DNA from: Betaproteobacteria bacterium
GTDB taxonomy: Bacteria > Bdellovibrionota_B > Oligoflexia > Silvanigrellales > Silvanigrellaceae
Reading direction: 5' to 3'
DNA length: 64,000 nt
NCBI GenBank assembly: GCA_016868315.1
Contig: VGHE01000009.1
Location: 60,877-124,876, forward strand
Notes under the pieces: model-generated
Told to the model about the DNA's origin: nothing
Database searches by the model: none
Seen by the model: the letters and a program-made list of their open reading frames with translations, nothing else
Translations under genes and position numbers: made by a program
Part shown: positions 63,998 through 64,000 of the stretch, in pieces
Numbering within the stretch: the first letter of the stretch is position 1
Layout of the letters: the number at the start of each line of letters is the position of its first letter

Positions 63998-64000
63998 AAG

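Overview
The window reads as a stretch of chromosome from a free-living Gram-negative bacterium of moderate GC. Many products carry signal peptides or lipoboxes, and a complex I cluster and outer-membrane-type proteins are present. The gene content (type III glutamine synthetase, an SCE4755-like LPMO relative, FHA-rich signalling, fused NuoCD, rpsU-dnaG-rpoD operon, many lineage-specific lipoproteins) suggests the Bdellovibrionota/Oligoflexia or a former deltaproteobacterial lineage. That placement is inference. No phage, insertion sequence or CRISPR array was seen.

Layout. 1-5.5 kb: end of an unknown gene, rpsF with a DUF2232 membrane protein, a secreted protein plus ceramidase-like lipoprotein pair, and an ECF sigma factor with a putative anti-sigma membrane protein. 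5.6-7.1 kb: a metal-handling operon (outer-membrane-type protein, MerP-like HMA protein, MerT-like carrier) divergent from the sigma factor. 7.1-12.9 kb: nuoCD-E-F-G-I, the peripheral arm of complex I without nuoH between G and I. 13.1-16.3 kb: UbiG-like methyltransferase, PEGA-like lipoprotein and TatD nuclease, joined by 4-bp overlaps. 16.4-24.9 kb: PLP decarboxylase (PanP type), Lon, a histidine kinase/LysR pair and a metallopeptidase with an internal second lipobox. 24.9-29.2 kb: a CheX-like protein divergent from three overlapping genes that carry four FHA domains and end in a membrane-tethered lytic transglycosylase. 29.2-38.7 kb: glutamine synthetase III, RDD-like and RCK-DHH proteins, SpeD, a stop-interrupted L,D-transpeptidase, a class 3 lipase and a photolyase. 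38.8-45.3 kb: a small secreted protein, pheS-pheT, and rho with a long Gln/Gly/Pro-rich N-terminus. 45.5-50 kb: a degenerate hybrid kinase, ornithine aminotransferase and a FolB-like aldolase. 50-55.3 kb: the rpsU-dnaG-rpoD macromolecular synthesis operon, whose sigma-70 has a 300-residue histone-H1-like extension. 55.6-63.7 kb: accessory region with a frameshifted lysozyme-like remnant, a UMF1/Atg22-type MFS protein, an LPMO-like secreted protein, a BufB/BufC pair, a DUF2256 zinc ribbon, a 58-residue-repeat lipoprotein, a RibD-C reductase and another lipoprotein. 63.8-64 kb: a 5S rRNA and terminator, the end of an rRNA operon on the minus strand.

The genes divide into housekeeping blocks (translation, transcription, replication, respiration, proteolysis) and envelope or signalling modules. 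The most unusual module is the FHA/lytic transglycosylase operon, which could couple cytoplasmic phosphothreonine recognition to periplasmic peptidoglycan cleavage. Second-tier items are the ECF-linked metal operon, the BufBC pair with no visible precursor gene, the LPMO-like protein and the large disordered extensions of RpoD and Rho.
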